This document shows positions 8,823 to 17,529 of a DNA stretch of 31,324 bases, one piece after another (position 1 is the stretch's first letter; each line of letters starts with the position of its first letter). The position numbers and the translations under genes are program-made. Source of the DNA: Erwinia pyrifoliae DSM 12163 (GTDB lineage Bacteria > Pseudomonadota > Gammaproteobacteria > Enterobacterales > Enterobacteriaceae); NCBI RefSeq assembly GCF_000026985.1, contig NC_017390.1, positions 386,185-417,508 of the forward strand, in the 5' to 3' direction. The notes below the pieces were generated by a model that saw only the letters and a list, made by a program, of their open reading frames with translations, made no database searches and had not been told where the DNA came from.

Positions 8823-9000
8823 TGCAGTTACAAGATTTAGTCAATACCTTTCAGATTAACTTTTCCGTCACTGGCAACATTATCAGGTGGCTGCCTGTGG
8901 CATACCGCGTGTCGGATGGGGTTGTGGCCGCGTCTGGCTCTGCACGCAGAGGATAATTCTGCCTTAGTCTGTCTGCAGAAGATAAGCATGAATGCACGAT
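8823..9000 (+). pseudogene. yhcC: possible relic of yhcC (radical SAM protein), 5' end only
   Basis: The ATG at 8823 opens MQLQDLVNTF, which matches the E. coli YhcC start MQLQKLVNMF, recalled from memory, at 8 of 10 residues. The frame then diverges (QINFSVTGN) and ends within about 45 codons. None of the radical-SAM CxxxCxxC cysteine motif or downstream body is present. The position between the gltB locus and arcB, and the strand, are those of yhcC in E. coli. The right-hand limit is arbitrary. The match is short, so this is a hypothesis. Confidence 0.4.
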
Positions 9001-9041
9001 GACCGGGCATGAATAGGGTGCTGCGTGGGTTACTTGGCGCA

Positions 9042-9069
9042 TTGGTGTTTTAAACAATTCCGGTATGAT
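9042..9069 (+). promoter_or_regulatory. putative sigma-70 promoter of arcB
   Basis: -35 TTGGTG (9042-9047), 16-bp spacer, -10 TATGAT (9064-9069, five of six consensus bases). The start would fall near 9076, giving a leader of roughly 23 nt before the ATG at 9099, with GAAAGGGA as Shine-Dalgarno. Confidence 0.5.
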
Positions 9070-9098
9070 TGCCGCTATCAGGCTGAAAGGGACTCTTT

Positions 9099-11438
9099 AT
9101 GAAGCAAATTCGTTTGTTAGCGCAGTACTACGTTGATTTGATGATGAAACTTGGGCTAATTCGTTTCTCGTTGCTGTTGGCTTCAGCGCTGGTGGTGCTG
9201 GCGATGATTGTTCAAATGGCCGTCACGATGGTGCTGCACGGGCGCGTTGAGAGCATTGATATGGTGCGTTCGGTGTTTTTCGGCCTGCTGATCACCCCGT
9301 GGGCGGTCTATTTTCTCTCTGTAGTGGTGGAACAGCTGGAAGAGTCGCGCCAGCGGCTGGTGCGGCTGGTGGATAAGCTGGAGGAGATGCGCAAACGCGA
9401 CCTTGAGCTGAATCAGCAGATGCAGGGCAACATCACCCGGTTGAACCAGGAGATTGCCGATCGTATTAAGGCCGAAGAGGAGCGTTTGCAGGTCATGGCG
9501 CGGCTCAAAGATGAGATGTCGCGCCGTGAAGAGGCGCAGATTGAACTCGAACAACAATCCTCATTTCTGCGATCGTTTCTTGATGCCTCACCGGACCTGG
9601 TGTTCTACCGCAACAGCGATCGTCAATTTTCCGGCTGCAACCGGGCAATGGAGCTGTTAACGGGCAAAAGTGAAAAACAGCTGATTGGTTTGTCGCCCAA
9701 AGAAGTTTATGACGACGATGCGGCCACCAAAGTGCTGGAAACGGACGAAAAAGTGTTCCATCACAATGTCTCGCTCACCTATGAACAGTGGCTGCAATAT
9801 CCTGACGGGCGCAAAGCCTGTTTTGAAATCCGTAAGGTGCCCTATTACGACCGGGTTGGCAAACGAAGTGGGCTGATGGGCTTTGGACGCGATATAACCG
9901 AGCGTAAGCGTTATCAGGACGCTTTAGAAAACGCCAGCAGGGAGAAGACTACCTTTATTTCAACCATCAGCCACGAGCTTCGTACGCCGCTTAATGGCAT
10001 TGTCGGTTTAAGCCGCATCCTGCTGGATACCCATCTCGACCAGGAACAGCTCAAGTACCTTAAAACTATCCATGTGTCGGCGATTACCCTCGGCAACATT
10101 TTTAATGATGTGATCGAAATGGACAAAATGGAGCGACGCAAAGTGCAGCTGGATACCCAGCCGATGGACTTCACCGGTTTCCTTGCCGACCTGGAAAATA
10201 TCTCCGGGCTGCTGGTAGAGCCGAAAGGGCTCAAGTTTGTGCTGGAAACACAGCCGCCGCTGCCACACAAAATCCTGGCCGACGGTACACGCTTACGTCA
10301 AATCCTGTGGAATCTGATTGGTAATGCGGTGAAATTCACCCGCCAGGGTGAAATTGTGGTGCGTGTCGGCTATCAGAGCGAAGAGTGCCTGCGTTTTGAT
10401 GTGCAGGATTCCGGTATTGGCATCCCGCAGGATGAGCAGGACAAAATTTTTGCCATGTATTACCAGGTGAAGGATCGGCGCGGCGGTAAGCCTGCCACCG
10501 GCACCGGTATTGGGCTGGCGGTTTCGCGGCGGCTGGCGCAAAGCATGGGCGGGGATATCAGCGTTTCAGGCGCACCCGGCAAAGGGTCATGCTTTACCCT
10601 GACGCTTAACGCACCGCGCGTGGCGGAAGTATCACAGGACGAGCGTGCTGAAGATGAACTGCCGCTGCCAGCCCTGCATGTGCTGCTGGTGGAAGATATT
10701 GAGCTGAATGTCGTGGTGGCCCGCTCGGTGCTGGAGAAGCTGGGCAACAGCGTGGAAGTGGCCATGACCGGTCAGGCGGCGCTGGAGATGTTCGACCCGG
10801 ATGAGTTTGACCTGGTATTGCTGGATATCCAGCTACCGGATATGACCGGGCTGGATGTGGCGCGGGCTATTCATCTCCGCTACGCCACTGCCCGGCTGCC
10901 CCCGCTGGTGGCGCTGACGGCCAACGTGCTGAAGGACAAACAGGAATATCTGGATGCCGGTATGGATGACGTATTGAGCAAACCGCTGGCGGTATCTGCG
11001 CTGACGGCGATGATCAAAAGGTACTGGGACTATCAGGCAGAGGATCTCACGACGACTCCTGAGCGCAGCATGGGGGAAAAAGAGCTGGCGTTACTCGATT
11101 TACCGATGCTGGAACAGTATATGGAGCTGGTTGGCCCCGGATTAATTCACCAGAGCCTGGCGATGTTTGAGCAGATGATGCCCGGATATCTGGCGGCGCT
11201 GGACTCGAATATGATGGCACGCGACCAGAAAGGCATTGCGGAGGAGGGGCACAAAATCAAGGGTGCAGCGGGTTCTGTCGGCCTGATGCATTTACAGCAG
11301 GTGGCAAAACAGATCCAAAGCCCGGAGCTGCCGGCATGGTGGGATAACGTGCAGGAATGGATTGATGAACTCAAACTCGAATGGCGTAATGATATGGAAG
11401 TATTACGGCAATGGGTAACAGACGCTGAAAAAAAATGA
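9099..11438 (+). CDS. arcB: aerobic respiration control sensor histidine kinase ArcB
   Basis: 779 residues (E. coli 778). This inner-membrane tripartite kinase phosphorylates ArcA when the quinone pool is reduced. In order: two transmembrane helices near 20-45 and 58-78 with a very short periplasmic loop; a coiled coil (~80-150); a PAS domain holding the redox cysteines C180 and C241; the HisKA box with H292 in TISHELRTPLNG; an ATPase domain with DSGIGIP and GTGIGLAVSRRLA; a receiver with D576 in VLLDIQLPD; and an HPt domain with H718 in GHKIKGAAGSVGL. All phosphorelay residues and both redox cysteines are intact, so the protein should work. The last codons and stop overlap the poly-U end of the arcZ sRNA gene on the other strand. 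arcA itself is not in the window. Confidence 0.98.
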   Translation: MKQIRLLAQYYVDLMMKLGLIRFSLLLASALVVLAMIVQMAVTMVLHGRVESIDMVRSVFFGLLITPWAVYFLSVVVEQLEESRQRLVRLVDKLEEMRKRDLELNQQMQGNITRLNQEIADRIKAEEERLQVMARLKDEMSRREEAQIELEQQSSFLRSFLDASPDLVFYRNSDRQFSGCNRAMELLTGKSEKQLIGLSPKEVYDDDAATKVLETDEKVFHHNVSLTYEQWLQYPDGRKACFEIRKVPYYDRVGKRSGLMGFGRDITERKRYQDALENASREKTTFISTISHELRTPLNGIVGLSRILLDTHLDQEQLKYLKTIHVSAITLGNIFNDVIEMDKMERRKVQLDTQPMDFTGFLADLENISGLLVEPKGLKFVLETQPPLPHKILADGTRLRQILWNLIGNAVKFTRQGEIVVRVGYQSEECLRFDVQDSGIGIPQDEQDKIFAMYYQVKDRRGGKPATGTGIGLAVSRRLAQSMGGDISVSGAPGKGSCFTLTLNAPRVAEVSQDERAEDELPLPALHVLLVEDIELNVVVARSVLEKLGNSVEVAMTGQAALEMFDPDEFDLVLLDIQLPDMTGLDVARAIHLRYATARLPPLVALTANVLKDKQEYLDAGMDDVLSKPLAVSALTAMIKRYWDYQAEDLTTTPERSMGEKELALLDLPMLEQYMELVGPGLIHQSLAMFEQMMPGYLAALDSNMMARDQKGIAEEGHKIKGAAGSVGLMHLQQVAKQIQSPELPAWWDNVQEWIDELKLEWRNDMEVLRQWVTDAEKK

Positions 11439-11457
11439 CCCCGACCGAAGCCGGGGT
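11428..11457 (-). terminator. ArcZ rho-independent terminator
   Basis: Minus strand: ACCCCG and CGGGGT pair around a GC-rich loop, followed after a short CA by eight U's. The U-tract is encoded by the last Lys codons of arcB. Confidence 0.88.
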
Positions 11458-11552
11458 GCGCGAAGACTGCGCCAACACCAGGGAAATTGGTAACCTGCGC
11501 TGTTTTGATAGGTCTCGTCGGGAGCGCAGATTTGGTATTGGGTAAAACTCAA
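11428..11552 (-). ncRNA. arcZ: ArcZ, Hfq-dependent small RNA
   Basis: The minus strand contains the conserved ArcZ 3' half: AATTTCCCTGGTGTTGGCGC (within 11467-11488, the base-pairing region that activates rpoS and represses many mRNAs), then CGCGCACCCCGGC and a rho-independent terminator. The 3' end lies at 11428 in the run of eight T's that on the other strand is the end of arcB. E. coli ArcZ is about 121 nt and is processed to a ~55-nt 3' fragment; the processing region is conserved here. The 5' end is approximate, placed from length and from a -10-like TATTGA (11563-11568, minus). The location downstream of and antisense to arcB is that of E. coli. ArcZ is known to control virulence in Erwinia amylovora. 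Confidence 0.9.
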
Positions 11553-12227
11553 AGACGTCTATTCAATACCTTAGCAAATTCTGAATCACATGTTACCAAA
11601 TTCATTAAAATGTGTGATGTTGAACGGCGTTTGTCAACAGGAGACCCGAATTTGAACATTTAGTCAAGCACGGAATCAATTTACACGACAGATTGCTTGC
11701 TTTTTAAACGTATTTGCCTTTTTTTGCCCCCCCGGATTAGGTTGAACGCATTAGTTGAACCGCTTTTTCTTTCCGACGGAGCCTGATGCTATCATATTGG
11801 CATGAGTTTAGTTTAACCATTTGTTTTTATTTATTTTGTTTCGTTTTTCTGAGCAATAACTGCAACATTCTGATTTGTGTTACCACAAATTATCCGATAG
11901 TTGATCAGAAATATTCAAAAGCTGACCCTGCCATCGGGCAAAGTGGCTCAGTTTAGTACCTTTGTGCAGCGAAATAAGTAGCAGAATGAAAAATTTTGCC
12001 TGAACTTATTTCAAAGAATGTCAGTTTTAACCGGCTAAATGAGATTATACATAAGTATTTTGAATCATTCAATTGCCGGGTTACGACCTTTCTGGCCGTC
12101 AGATTGTGGGTTGTAGCAGGATCGTACGTTTTAATGGAACCGATTCCGCTAAGAACAGTTTAACTTATCTTTATGGAGAAATCCTGGTGGATTTTTACGT
12201 AAATCGCAATTTAGTGGTTCAACGAAT
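11553..12227. other. AT-rich gene-free interval between arcZ and mtgA (elbB missing)
   Basis: About 675 bp with no ORF of note. E. coli has elbB (about 650 bp) here; no ElbB-like peptide was seen in the plus-strand frames I examined. The arcZ promoter lies at its left end. There are adjacent homopolymers T7 and C7 (11719-11733), three copies of GTTGAAC (from 11619, 11751 and 11765), and a dyad GTTGA/TCAAC (11619-11638). No transposase or terminal repeats were seen. Confidence 0.65.
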
Positions 12228-12953
12228 ATGAGTCGCGGTCAAAACAGCAGGTTAACGCGTATCAGATACTGGATTATTCGTCTGGTGCTGGGCATAACGG
12301 CTTTATGGTTGAGCGGTTTAGTGATTTTTGCTTTTGTGCCGGTACTTTTCTCTGCCGTGATGGTTGAGCGGCAGTTGGGGGCATGGTTTAGCGGTGATTT
12401 TAGCTATGTCGCTCACTCTGATTGGGTCGACATGCCGGATATATCACCGTGGATGGCGCTGGCGGTGATCGCCTCTGAAGATCAAAAGTTTCCCACTCAT
12501 TGGGGGTTTGATGTTGCGGCAATCCAGTCGGTGCTGGACAGCGATGGCGAGAAGAAGGCAATGCGTGGCGCCTCAACGTTATCGCAGCAGACGGCTAAAA
12601 ATGTCTTCCTTTGGGATGGGCGCAGCTGGCTACGTAAAGGGCTGGAAGCCGGATTAACGGTAGGCATAGAGTCTGTCTGGACCAAACGGCGCATCCTGAC
12701 CGTTTATCTTAACGTTGCTGAAATGGGGAAAGGGGTTTTTGGGGTTGAGGAGGCATCGCAGCGCTACTTCCATAAACCTGCCAGCCGTCTGACCCGTTCT
12801 GAAGCGGCGTTGCTGGCGGCGGTGCTGCCCGATCCGCTTCATTTCAGGGCGAATGCGCCGTCTGCATACTTGCGCCAGCGGCAGCAGTGGATTTTACGCC
12901 AAATGCGCCAATTAGGTGGGGAAAACTTCCTGCTGGAACATAAGTTGCGGTGA
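12228..12953 (+). CDS. mtgA: monofunctional biosynthetic peptidoglycan transglycosylase MtgA
   Basis: 241 residues (E. coli 242). It polymerises lipid II into glycan strands at the periplasmic face of the inner membrane. One N-terminal transmembrane segment (~15-38) is followed by a GT51 domain: catalytic Glu84 in [16 protein letters not shown], then [20 protein letters not shown], the [20 protein letters not shown] block and [14 protein letters not shown]. There is no transpeptidase domain, as expected for MtgA. No good Shine-Dalgarno precedes the ATG, but it aligns with the E. coli start. In E. coli it follows elbB; here it stands alone after a long gap and so must have its own promoter. 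Confidence 0.96.
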   Translation: MSRGQNSRLTRIRYWIIRLVLGITALWLSGLVIFAFVPVLFSAVMVERQLGAWFSGDFSYVAHSDWVDMPDISPWMALAVIASEDQKFPTHWGFDVAAIQSVLDSDGEKKAMRGASTLSQQTAKNVFLWDGRSWLRKGLEAGLTVGIESVWTKRRILTVYLNVAEMGKGVFGVEEASQRYFHKPASRLTRSEAALLAAVLPDPLHFRANAPSAYLRQRQQWILRQMRQLGGENFLLEHKLR

Positions 12954-12987
12954 AAATTAACCCCGTGTTGCGAAAGGGCTGTCGCGA

Positions 12988-13022
12988 GGATCAGGCCGGC
13001 GGCAGGTTGTCGGCCTTGATCC
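12988..13022. terminator. hairpin between convergent mtgA and npr
   Basis: GGATCAGGCCG (12988-12998) pairs with CGGCCTTGATCC (13011-13022) with one bulged base and a 12-nt loop. It lies between the 3' ends of two convergent genes. It lacks a T-run, so it may act as an mRNA 3'-end stabiliser rather than a classical terminator. Confidence 0.5.
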
Positions 13023-13027
13023 GTGGC

Positions 13028-13300
13028 TCAGTCTTCATCAAAACCGGCATCAAACAGGTCGATAACTGCCGCCAGCGCTTTCTCTTCCTCGGGGCCGCTG
13101 GCTTCCACCTCAATATGGCCACCTTTAGCTGAATCCAGCATCAGCAGAGCGATAACGCTGCTTGCTTCGGCTTCAGTACCGCTTTCATTGCGCAGCAGCA
13201 CTTCGGCATCAAAACTTTGTACCAACTCAAACAGCTTCATCGCCGGGCGGGCATGCATCCCCAACTTGTTTTTAATCTCTACGGTCTGCTTTATACTCAT
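13028..13300 (-). CDS. npr: phosphocarrier protein NPr of the nitrogen PTS
   Basis: 90 residues, HPr family. It carries phosphate from enzyme I-Ntr (PtsP) to EIIA-Ntr (PtsN). The active-site His16 lies in [15 protein letters not shown] second conserved HPr region, [20 protein letters not shown], is intact. The start overlaps the end of rapZ by 4 bp (ATGA), showing translational coupling. It is the last gene of the long minus-strand block; a hairpin follows at 12988-13022. Confidence 0.96.
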   Translation of the reverse strand: MSIKQTVEIKNKLGMHARPAMKLFELVQSFDAEVLLRNESGTEAEASSVIALLMLDSAKGGHIEVEASGPEEEKALAAVIDLFDAGFDED

Positions 13301-14151
13301 GTTTTGCGTTTTTCCAGCGTACGATGGCGAGACTGAACGTTTTTGCCGCGCGAGCGGAAATAGTCTGCCAGCTGCTCAGCAATGTATACCGAGCGGTGTT
13401 TACCACCGGTACAACCGATGGCGACGGTCAGATAGCTGCGATTGTTAGTTTCCAGCATGGGTAACCACAACTCCAGATAACTGCGCGTCTGATAAATAAA
13501 GTTATGTACTTCAGTATGGCGGTCGAGGAACGCGGCAACGGGGCGGTCAAGGCCGGTCATCGGACGCAGCTTCGGGTCCCAGTGCGGATTGGGCAGAAAG
13601 CGCACGTCAAAAACGTAATCGGCGTCGATTGGAATACCATGCTTAAAGCCAAATGATTCGAAAACCATTGTCAGTTCGCGCTCACGCTTACCCAACAGGC
13701 GGGTGCGCAGCATTTCTGCCAGCTCATGAACGGACATTTCTGAGGTATCAATAATCAGATCGGCGCGGGAACGCAACGGCTCCAGCAGAACATTTTCTTC
13801 ATCAATGGCACTTTCCAGCGACAAATTTTTACTGGAAAGGGGATGCAGACGGCGGGTATCACTGTAACGTCGGATCAGGGTATTGCGATCGGCATCAAGA
13901 AACAGCAGCTGCGGCGAGAAACTATCAGGCAGACTGGTGAGCGCGTGTTCGAATACCTCTGGGGTTTCCGGCATGTTACGCACGTCAATACTCACCGCCG
14001 CAGACATATTGCGCTCTGCCAGCGAGTTAGCCAGATCGGGCAGCAATACCACGGGTAGATTATCCACGCAGTAGAATCCCATATCCTCCAGGGCGCGCAG
14101 CGCCACTGATTTCCCAGATCCTGAACGACCGCTGACGATCATCAGCACCAT
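13297..14151 (-). CDS. rapZ: RNase adapter protein RapZ
   Basis: 284 residues, the same length as in E. coli. RapZ binds the sRNA GlmZ and presents it to RNase E, so that glmS (glucosamine-6-phosphate synthase) expression follows the GlcN6P level. Seen: Walker A GRSGSGKS (8-15), Walker-B-like [20 protein letters not shown], the C-terminal signature [16 protein letters not shown], and a basic tail with [14 protein letters not shown], the RNA-binding end. It lies between ptsN (195-bp gap) and npr (4-bp overlap), as in E. coli. The gap 14152-14345 holds only weak dyads, such as TTGGCGT/ACGCCAA at 14287-14320. Confidence 0.97.
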   Translation of the reverse strand: MVLMIVSGRSGSGKSVALRALEDMGFYCVDNLPVVLLPDLANSLAERNMSAAVSIDVRNMPETPEVFEHALTSLPDSFSPQLLFLDADRNTLIRRYSDTRRLHPLSSKNLSLESAIDEENVLLEPLRSRADLIIDTSEMSVHELAEMLRTRLLGKRERELTMVFESFGFKHGIPIDADYVFDVRFLPNPHWDPKLRPMTGLDRPVAAFLDRHTEVHNFIYQTRSYLELWLPMLETNNRSYLTVAIGCTGGKHRSVYIAEQLADYFRSRGKNVQSRHRTLEKRKT

Positions 14152-14345
14152 TTACTTTTCCCCCAGTTTAGCCCTTTGCACCTTTGTGCATGAAGTCGCA
14201 ACCGCTTTAGCCGCCTCGCCCGTGTTGTTACCGGGCCGTGTTTCTACCCGATGTGGGGTGAACGGTGTCCATATTGCTGACCCCATTTGGCGTTTTGCAA
14301 TTGTTTTATTATCACGCCAATGATTGTGGATATATCACCGCTCGG

Positions 14346-14828
14346 TTAGATCCGATGGTGATCTTCCGTGATGATTTGATACAGTTCTTCATCACTCTGT
14401 GCAGCGCGTAGACGACGCAGAACGGTTTTATCTGCCAGGCGTTTGGCGACCAGTGAAAGTGTGTGCAGGTGCGTTTTACACTGATCTGCCGGCACCAGCA
14501 GGGCAAACAGCAGATCCACAGGCTGATTATCAATGGCATCAAAAGCGATAGGGTTCTCCAGCCGTATAAAGACGCCTACGGCACGCAAAGTATCTTCTTC
14601 AAGTTTGCCGTGCGGGATGGCAATGCCATTACCAATACCGGTACTGCCCATTCTTTCGCGCGTCAGAATAGCATCGAAAATTATCTGCTGTGGCAGGTTA
14701 AGCTGTTTAGCCGCCAGTTCACTGATAATTTCCAGAGCGCGTTTTTTGCTTTGGCAATGTACATCATTACGCGTGCAGGCGACGCTTAGCACGGAGTCCA
14801 GTTCCAGTTTCAGATCGTTGTTCATCAT
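14346..14828 (-). CDS. ptsN: nitrogen PTS EIIA component PtsN
   Basis: 160 residues (E. coli 163). It is a regulatory EIIA-Ntr domain, controlling potassium transport (TrkA, KdpD) and other targets according to its phosphorylation state. His73 in GIGNGIAIPHGKLEEDTLRA is the phosphorylated residue. The core NQPVDLLFALLVPADQ and HTLSLVAKRLADK are intact. The C-terminus ends in EDHHRI, a few residues shorter than in E. coli and different from it. Two adjacent ATGs (14828 and 14825) could each start it. It lies downstream of hpf, separated by an interval with a striking hairpin. Confidence 0.96.
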   Translation of the reverse strand: MMNNDLKLELDSVLSVACTRNDVHCQSKKRALEIISELAAKQLNLPQQIIFDAILTRERMGSTGIGNGIAIPHGKLEEDTLRAVGVFIRLENPIAFDAIDNQPVDLLFALLVPADQCKTHLHTLSLVAKRLADKTVLRRLRAAQSDEELYQIITEDHHRI

Positions 14829-14910
14829 AGTTTCACTTACTTATTCACTTCCGCAGGGCGTATGGCATTTTCCCAGGGGTTGAATCAAAAGGTTAACCTG
14901 CCGTATCGAG

Positions 14911-14945
14911 TAACGGCTCGTCTTATCACAAAAGACGAGCCGTTA
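14911..14945. repeat. perfect 14-bp inverted repeat between hpf and ptsN
   Basis: TAACGGCTCGTCTT (14911-14924) and AAGACGAGCCGTTA (14932-14945) are perfectly complementary with a 7-nt loop. On the minus strand, in the hpf-ptsN transcript, it would be a very stable hairpin. No T-run follows on either side, so it is more likely an mRNA processing or stability element, or a short dispersed repeat, than a terminator. Confidence 0.75.
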
Positions 14946-15006
14946 ACCGCGTTCAGCCTCACTCATGATTTCGGTACTGAAAAATCCAGCCGGTGCTTAG
15001 TGAAGT

Positions 15007-15294
15007 TTAGTGTTGTTTTAGCTTTTCTTTATGTTTATTCAACTGACGCGTCAGCTTATCGATGAGGCCGTCAATCGCCGCGTACATATCTTTATCTTCC
15101 GAGGTGGCATGCAGCTCTCCGCCGTTTACATGCAGCGTGGCATCTGCAATTTGCGTCACTTTTTCCACTTTTAAAACAATATAGACCTGATTAATCCGGT
15201 CGAAATAGTGCTCCAGTTTGGCAAATTTAGCGGTAACAAACTCACGCAATGGTTCCGTGATTTCAACGTGTTGTCCAGTGATATTGAGCTGCAT
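15007..15294 (-). CDS. hpf: ribosome hibernation promoting factor HPF
   Basis: 95 residues, the short HPF form. It binds the 30S A/P-site region and helps form 100S ribosome dimers in stationary phase. It starts MQLNITGQHVEITEPLREFV, has the conserved LKVEKVTQIADATLHVNGGE strand pair and DMYAAIDGLIDKLTRQLNKHKEK helix, and ends after the basic KHKEKLKQH tail. It lacks the long-form C-terminal dimerisation domain, as expected in enterobacteria. It lies 22 bp downstream of rpoN and is probably cotranscribed. Confidence 0.97.
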   Translation of the reverse strand: MQLNITGQHVEITEPLREFVTAKFAKLEHYFDRINQVYIVLKVEKVTQIADATLHVNGGELHATSEDKDMYAAIDGLIDKLTRQLNKHKEKLKQH

Positions 15295-15316
15295 CGTGTC
15301 TTCCTTCTCTGTTCGT

Positions 15317-16750
15317 TCAAACCAGCTGTTTACGCTGATTTGATGGCGGGATGGATAAAGACTCTCGGTATTTTGCCACCGTACGCCTGGCGACCATAAT
15401 TCCCTGTTCGGAAAGCATGGAGGTTAGCTTACTGTCGCTAAGCGGTTTGGCAGGATTTTCCGCCGAGACTAACTTTTTCACCAGCGCACGAATGGCCGTG
15501 GATGAGGCTTCGCCCCCGCCTTCGGTGTTGACGTGGCTGGAGAAAAAATACTTCAGTTCAAAAATGCCGCGCGGGCTGTGCAGGTACTTTTGCGTGGTGA
15601 CGCGCGAAATCGTTGACTCATGCATATCGACCGCGCTGGCAATATCTGCCAGTACCATCGGACGCATAAACTCTTCACCTTGTTCAAAAAAAGCCTGCTG
15701 TCTGTCGACGATGCAACGGGTCACTTTCAACAGGGTATCATTACGGCTTTCCAGACTTTTGATCAGCCATTTCGCCTCCTGCAGGTGACTGCGGATAAAC
15801 TGCGAGTCGCTATCGCTGCGCGAATTCGAGCCAAGAGAAACGTAATGCTGATTGATTTTCAAGCGCGGTAAGCTGTCAGCATTAAGCTCCACCGCCCAGC
15901 GATGGCTGATTTTACGCACCAGTACGTCCGGGATAACATACTCCGGTTCCTGAGTATTGATCGACTGACCGGGCCTGGGATCGAGGGTTTGAATCAGCAG
16001 CATTGCGCTTTTAAGCACCTCTTCCTTCAGGCGCGTGACGCGCATCAGGCTACGAAAATCATGGTTTGCCAGCAGATCGAGATGTTCGCTGACAATCAGA
16101 CGAGCCTCTTTGAGAAAAGGATACTCTTGAGCGAACTGCGATAGCTGAACCAGCAAACAGTCACGCAGATCGCGCGCGCAGACGCCCACCGGATCAAAGC
16201 GCTGCACCCGTTTCAGCACCGCTTCGATTTCCTCTGGTGCCAGCTCGTCATTACCCATGCTGTCGAGGATTTCTTCCAGTGAAACCGTCAGGTAGCCGGT
16301 ACTATCAACGGCATCGACAATCGATGTTGCAATTGCCCGGTCGGTATCGCTAAACGGCGTCAGCTCCACCTGCCACATCAGATAGTCCTGCAGTGTCTGA
16401 GTGGTTTCCCCCTGATAGACGGGCAATTCATCGTCATGGTAGTCGGTGCCGGTCCCTGAGGGCGTGCCGGCGGTATAAATCTCATCCCAGGTGGCATCCA
16501 GCGGCAGCTCTTCCGGCATGTCCTTCTGTTCCAGTGCTTCCCGGGTATCCAGCGCCTCGGTTTCCTGATATTCGCGACTGTCGACTTCTTCATGAATATC
16601 GGTCTGTTCAAGCAGCGGGTTACTTTCCAGCGCCAGCTGAATTTCTTGTTGTAGTTCAAGCGTAGATAGCTGTAACAGGCGAATGGCCTGTTGCAACTGT
16701 GGCGTCATGGCAAGCTGTTGGCTCAGCCTGAGTTGTAAACCTTGCTTCAT
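15317..16750 (-). CDS. rpoN: RNA polymerase sigma-54 factor RpoN
   Basis: 477 residues, identical in length to E. coli. It directs RNA polymerase to -24/-12 promoters of nitrogen, flagellar and, in plant-associated relatives, type III secretion genes. Seen: the Gln/Leu-rich activator-responsive region I ([20 protein letters not shown] and on to ~50), an acidic region II (~55-120), the core-binding domain (~120-330), the helix-turn-helix region ([20 protein letters not shown]), and the RpoN box [10 protein letters not shown] near the C-terminus. It lies between lptB (48-bp gap) and hpf (22-bp gap). Confidence 0.98.
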   Translation of the reverse strand: MKQGLQLRLSQQLAMTPQLQQAIRLLQLSTLELQQEIQLALESNPLLEQTDIHEEVDSREYQETEALDTREALEQKDMPEELPLDATWDEIYTAGTPSGTGTDYHDDELPVYQGETTQTLQDYLMWQVELTPFSDTDRAIATSIVDAVDSTGYLTVSLEEILDSMGNDELAPEEIEAVLKRVQRFDPVGVCARDLRDCLLVQLSQFAQEYPFLKEARLIVSEHLDLLANHDFRSLMRVTRLKEEVLKSAMLLIQTLDPRPGQSINTQEPEYVIPDVLVRKISHRWAVELNADSLPRLKINQHYVSLGSNSRSDSDSQFIRSHLQEAKWLIKSLESRNDTLLKVTRCIVDRQQAFFEQGEEFMRPMVLADIASAVDMHESTISRVTTQKYLHSPRGIFELKYFFSSHVNTEGGGEASSTAIRALVKKLVSAENPAKPLSDSKLTSMLSEQGIMVARRTVAKYRESLSIPPSNQRKQLV

Positions 16751-16798
16751 ATTCAGGATGTTAATTCCCCAGAAATCATACCTAAGGTGAACACCTTA

Positions 16799-17524
16799 TC
16801 AGAGTCTGAACTCTTCACCTAAATAGACACGCTTCACTTGTTCATCGGCCAGGATTGCTTCCGGGGTACCGTGGGCGATTAAGTGCCCCTGGCTGACAAT
16901 ATAGGCGCGTTCGCAGACTGCCAGCGTTTCACGGACGTTGTGATCGGTGATCAATACGCCAAGGCCGCTGTCACGCAGATGTTCGATGATTTTTTTTATA
17001 TCAATTACGGATATCGGGTCAACCCCGGCGAAAGGCTCATCCAGCAGGATAAATTTTGGATTGGCCGCCAGCGCGCGGGCAATTTCCACACGGCGGCGTT
17101 CGCCCCCGGAAAGCGCCTGACCCAGGCTGTCACGCAGATGAGCGATATGAAACTCTGCCAGTAACTCATTGGCACGGTCTTCGCGCTGTTCGCTGGTGAG
17201 ATCGTCACGGATCTGCAATACCGCCATCAGATTGTCATAAACGCTGAGGCGACGGAAAATAGAGGCTTCCTGTGGGAGGTAGCCAATCCCCCGGCGCGCG
17301 CGCGCGTGTAGCGGCAATATACTGATGTCTTCTTCATCGATCACGATGCGCCCCGCATCGCGCGGCACGATCCCTACAACCATATAAAATGTCGTTGTTT
17401 TACCCGCCCCGTTGGGGCCAAGCAGACCAACGATTTCGCCAGACTTAACCTGCAGGCTGACATCTTCAACCACGCGACGACCTTTGTAGGCCTTCGCCAG
17501 GTTTTCTGCAATTAAGGTTGCCAT
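16799..17524 (-). CDS. lptB: LPS export ABC transporter ATPase LptB
   Basis: 241 residues (E. coli 241). It is the cytoplasmic ATPase of the LptB2FGC complex, which extracts LPS from the inner membrane. Walker A is GPNGAGKT (36-43), the signature LSGGE (138-142), Walker B FILLDEP (158-164) with catalytic Glu163, and the switch His195 in ITDHNVRET. The C-terminal YLGEEFRL is the conserved tail. The start lies 5 bp after the lptA stop. lptF and lptG are not in the window. Confidence 0.98.
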   Translation of the reverse strand: MATLIAENLAKAYKGRRVVEDVSLQVKSGEIVGLLGPNGAGKTTTFYMVVGIVPRDAGRIVIDEEDISILPLHARARRGIGYLPQEASIFRRLSVYDNLMAVLQIRDDLTSEQREDRANELLAEFHIAHLRDSLGQALSGGERRRVEIARALAANPKFILLDEPFAGVDPISVIDIKKIIEHLRDSGLGVLITDHNVRETLAVCERAYIVSQGHLIAHGTPEAILADEQVKRVYLGEEFRL

Positions 17525-17529
17525 ATTCG

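Larger units (their letters stand above)
8116..9098. other. long gene-poor region between gltB-like gene and arcB
   Basis: About 980 bp without an intact gene. In E. coli this interval holds yhcC and the gltB control region. Seen here: the Shine-Dalgarno and leader of the gltB-like gene at 8116-8300 (minus), a hairpin at 8531-8554, a 17-codon ORF at 8690-8743, a possible yhcC relic from 8823, and the arcB promoter at 9042-9069. A 68-codon minus-strand frame at 8851-9057 has no recognisable protein and is not called. Confidence 0.7.

Noticed and set aside
8851..9057. 68-codon minus-strand frame upstream of arcB
   Set aside because: No family resemblance, no ribosome site of note, and it overlaps the possible yhcC relic and the arcB promoter.
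12173..12202. Nine-codon ORF with tandem Trp (MEKSWWIFT) before mtgA
   Set aside because: Too short, no ribosome site, no hairpins suggesting attenuation, and no tryptophan gene nearby.
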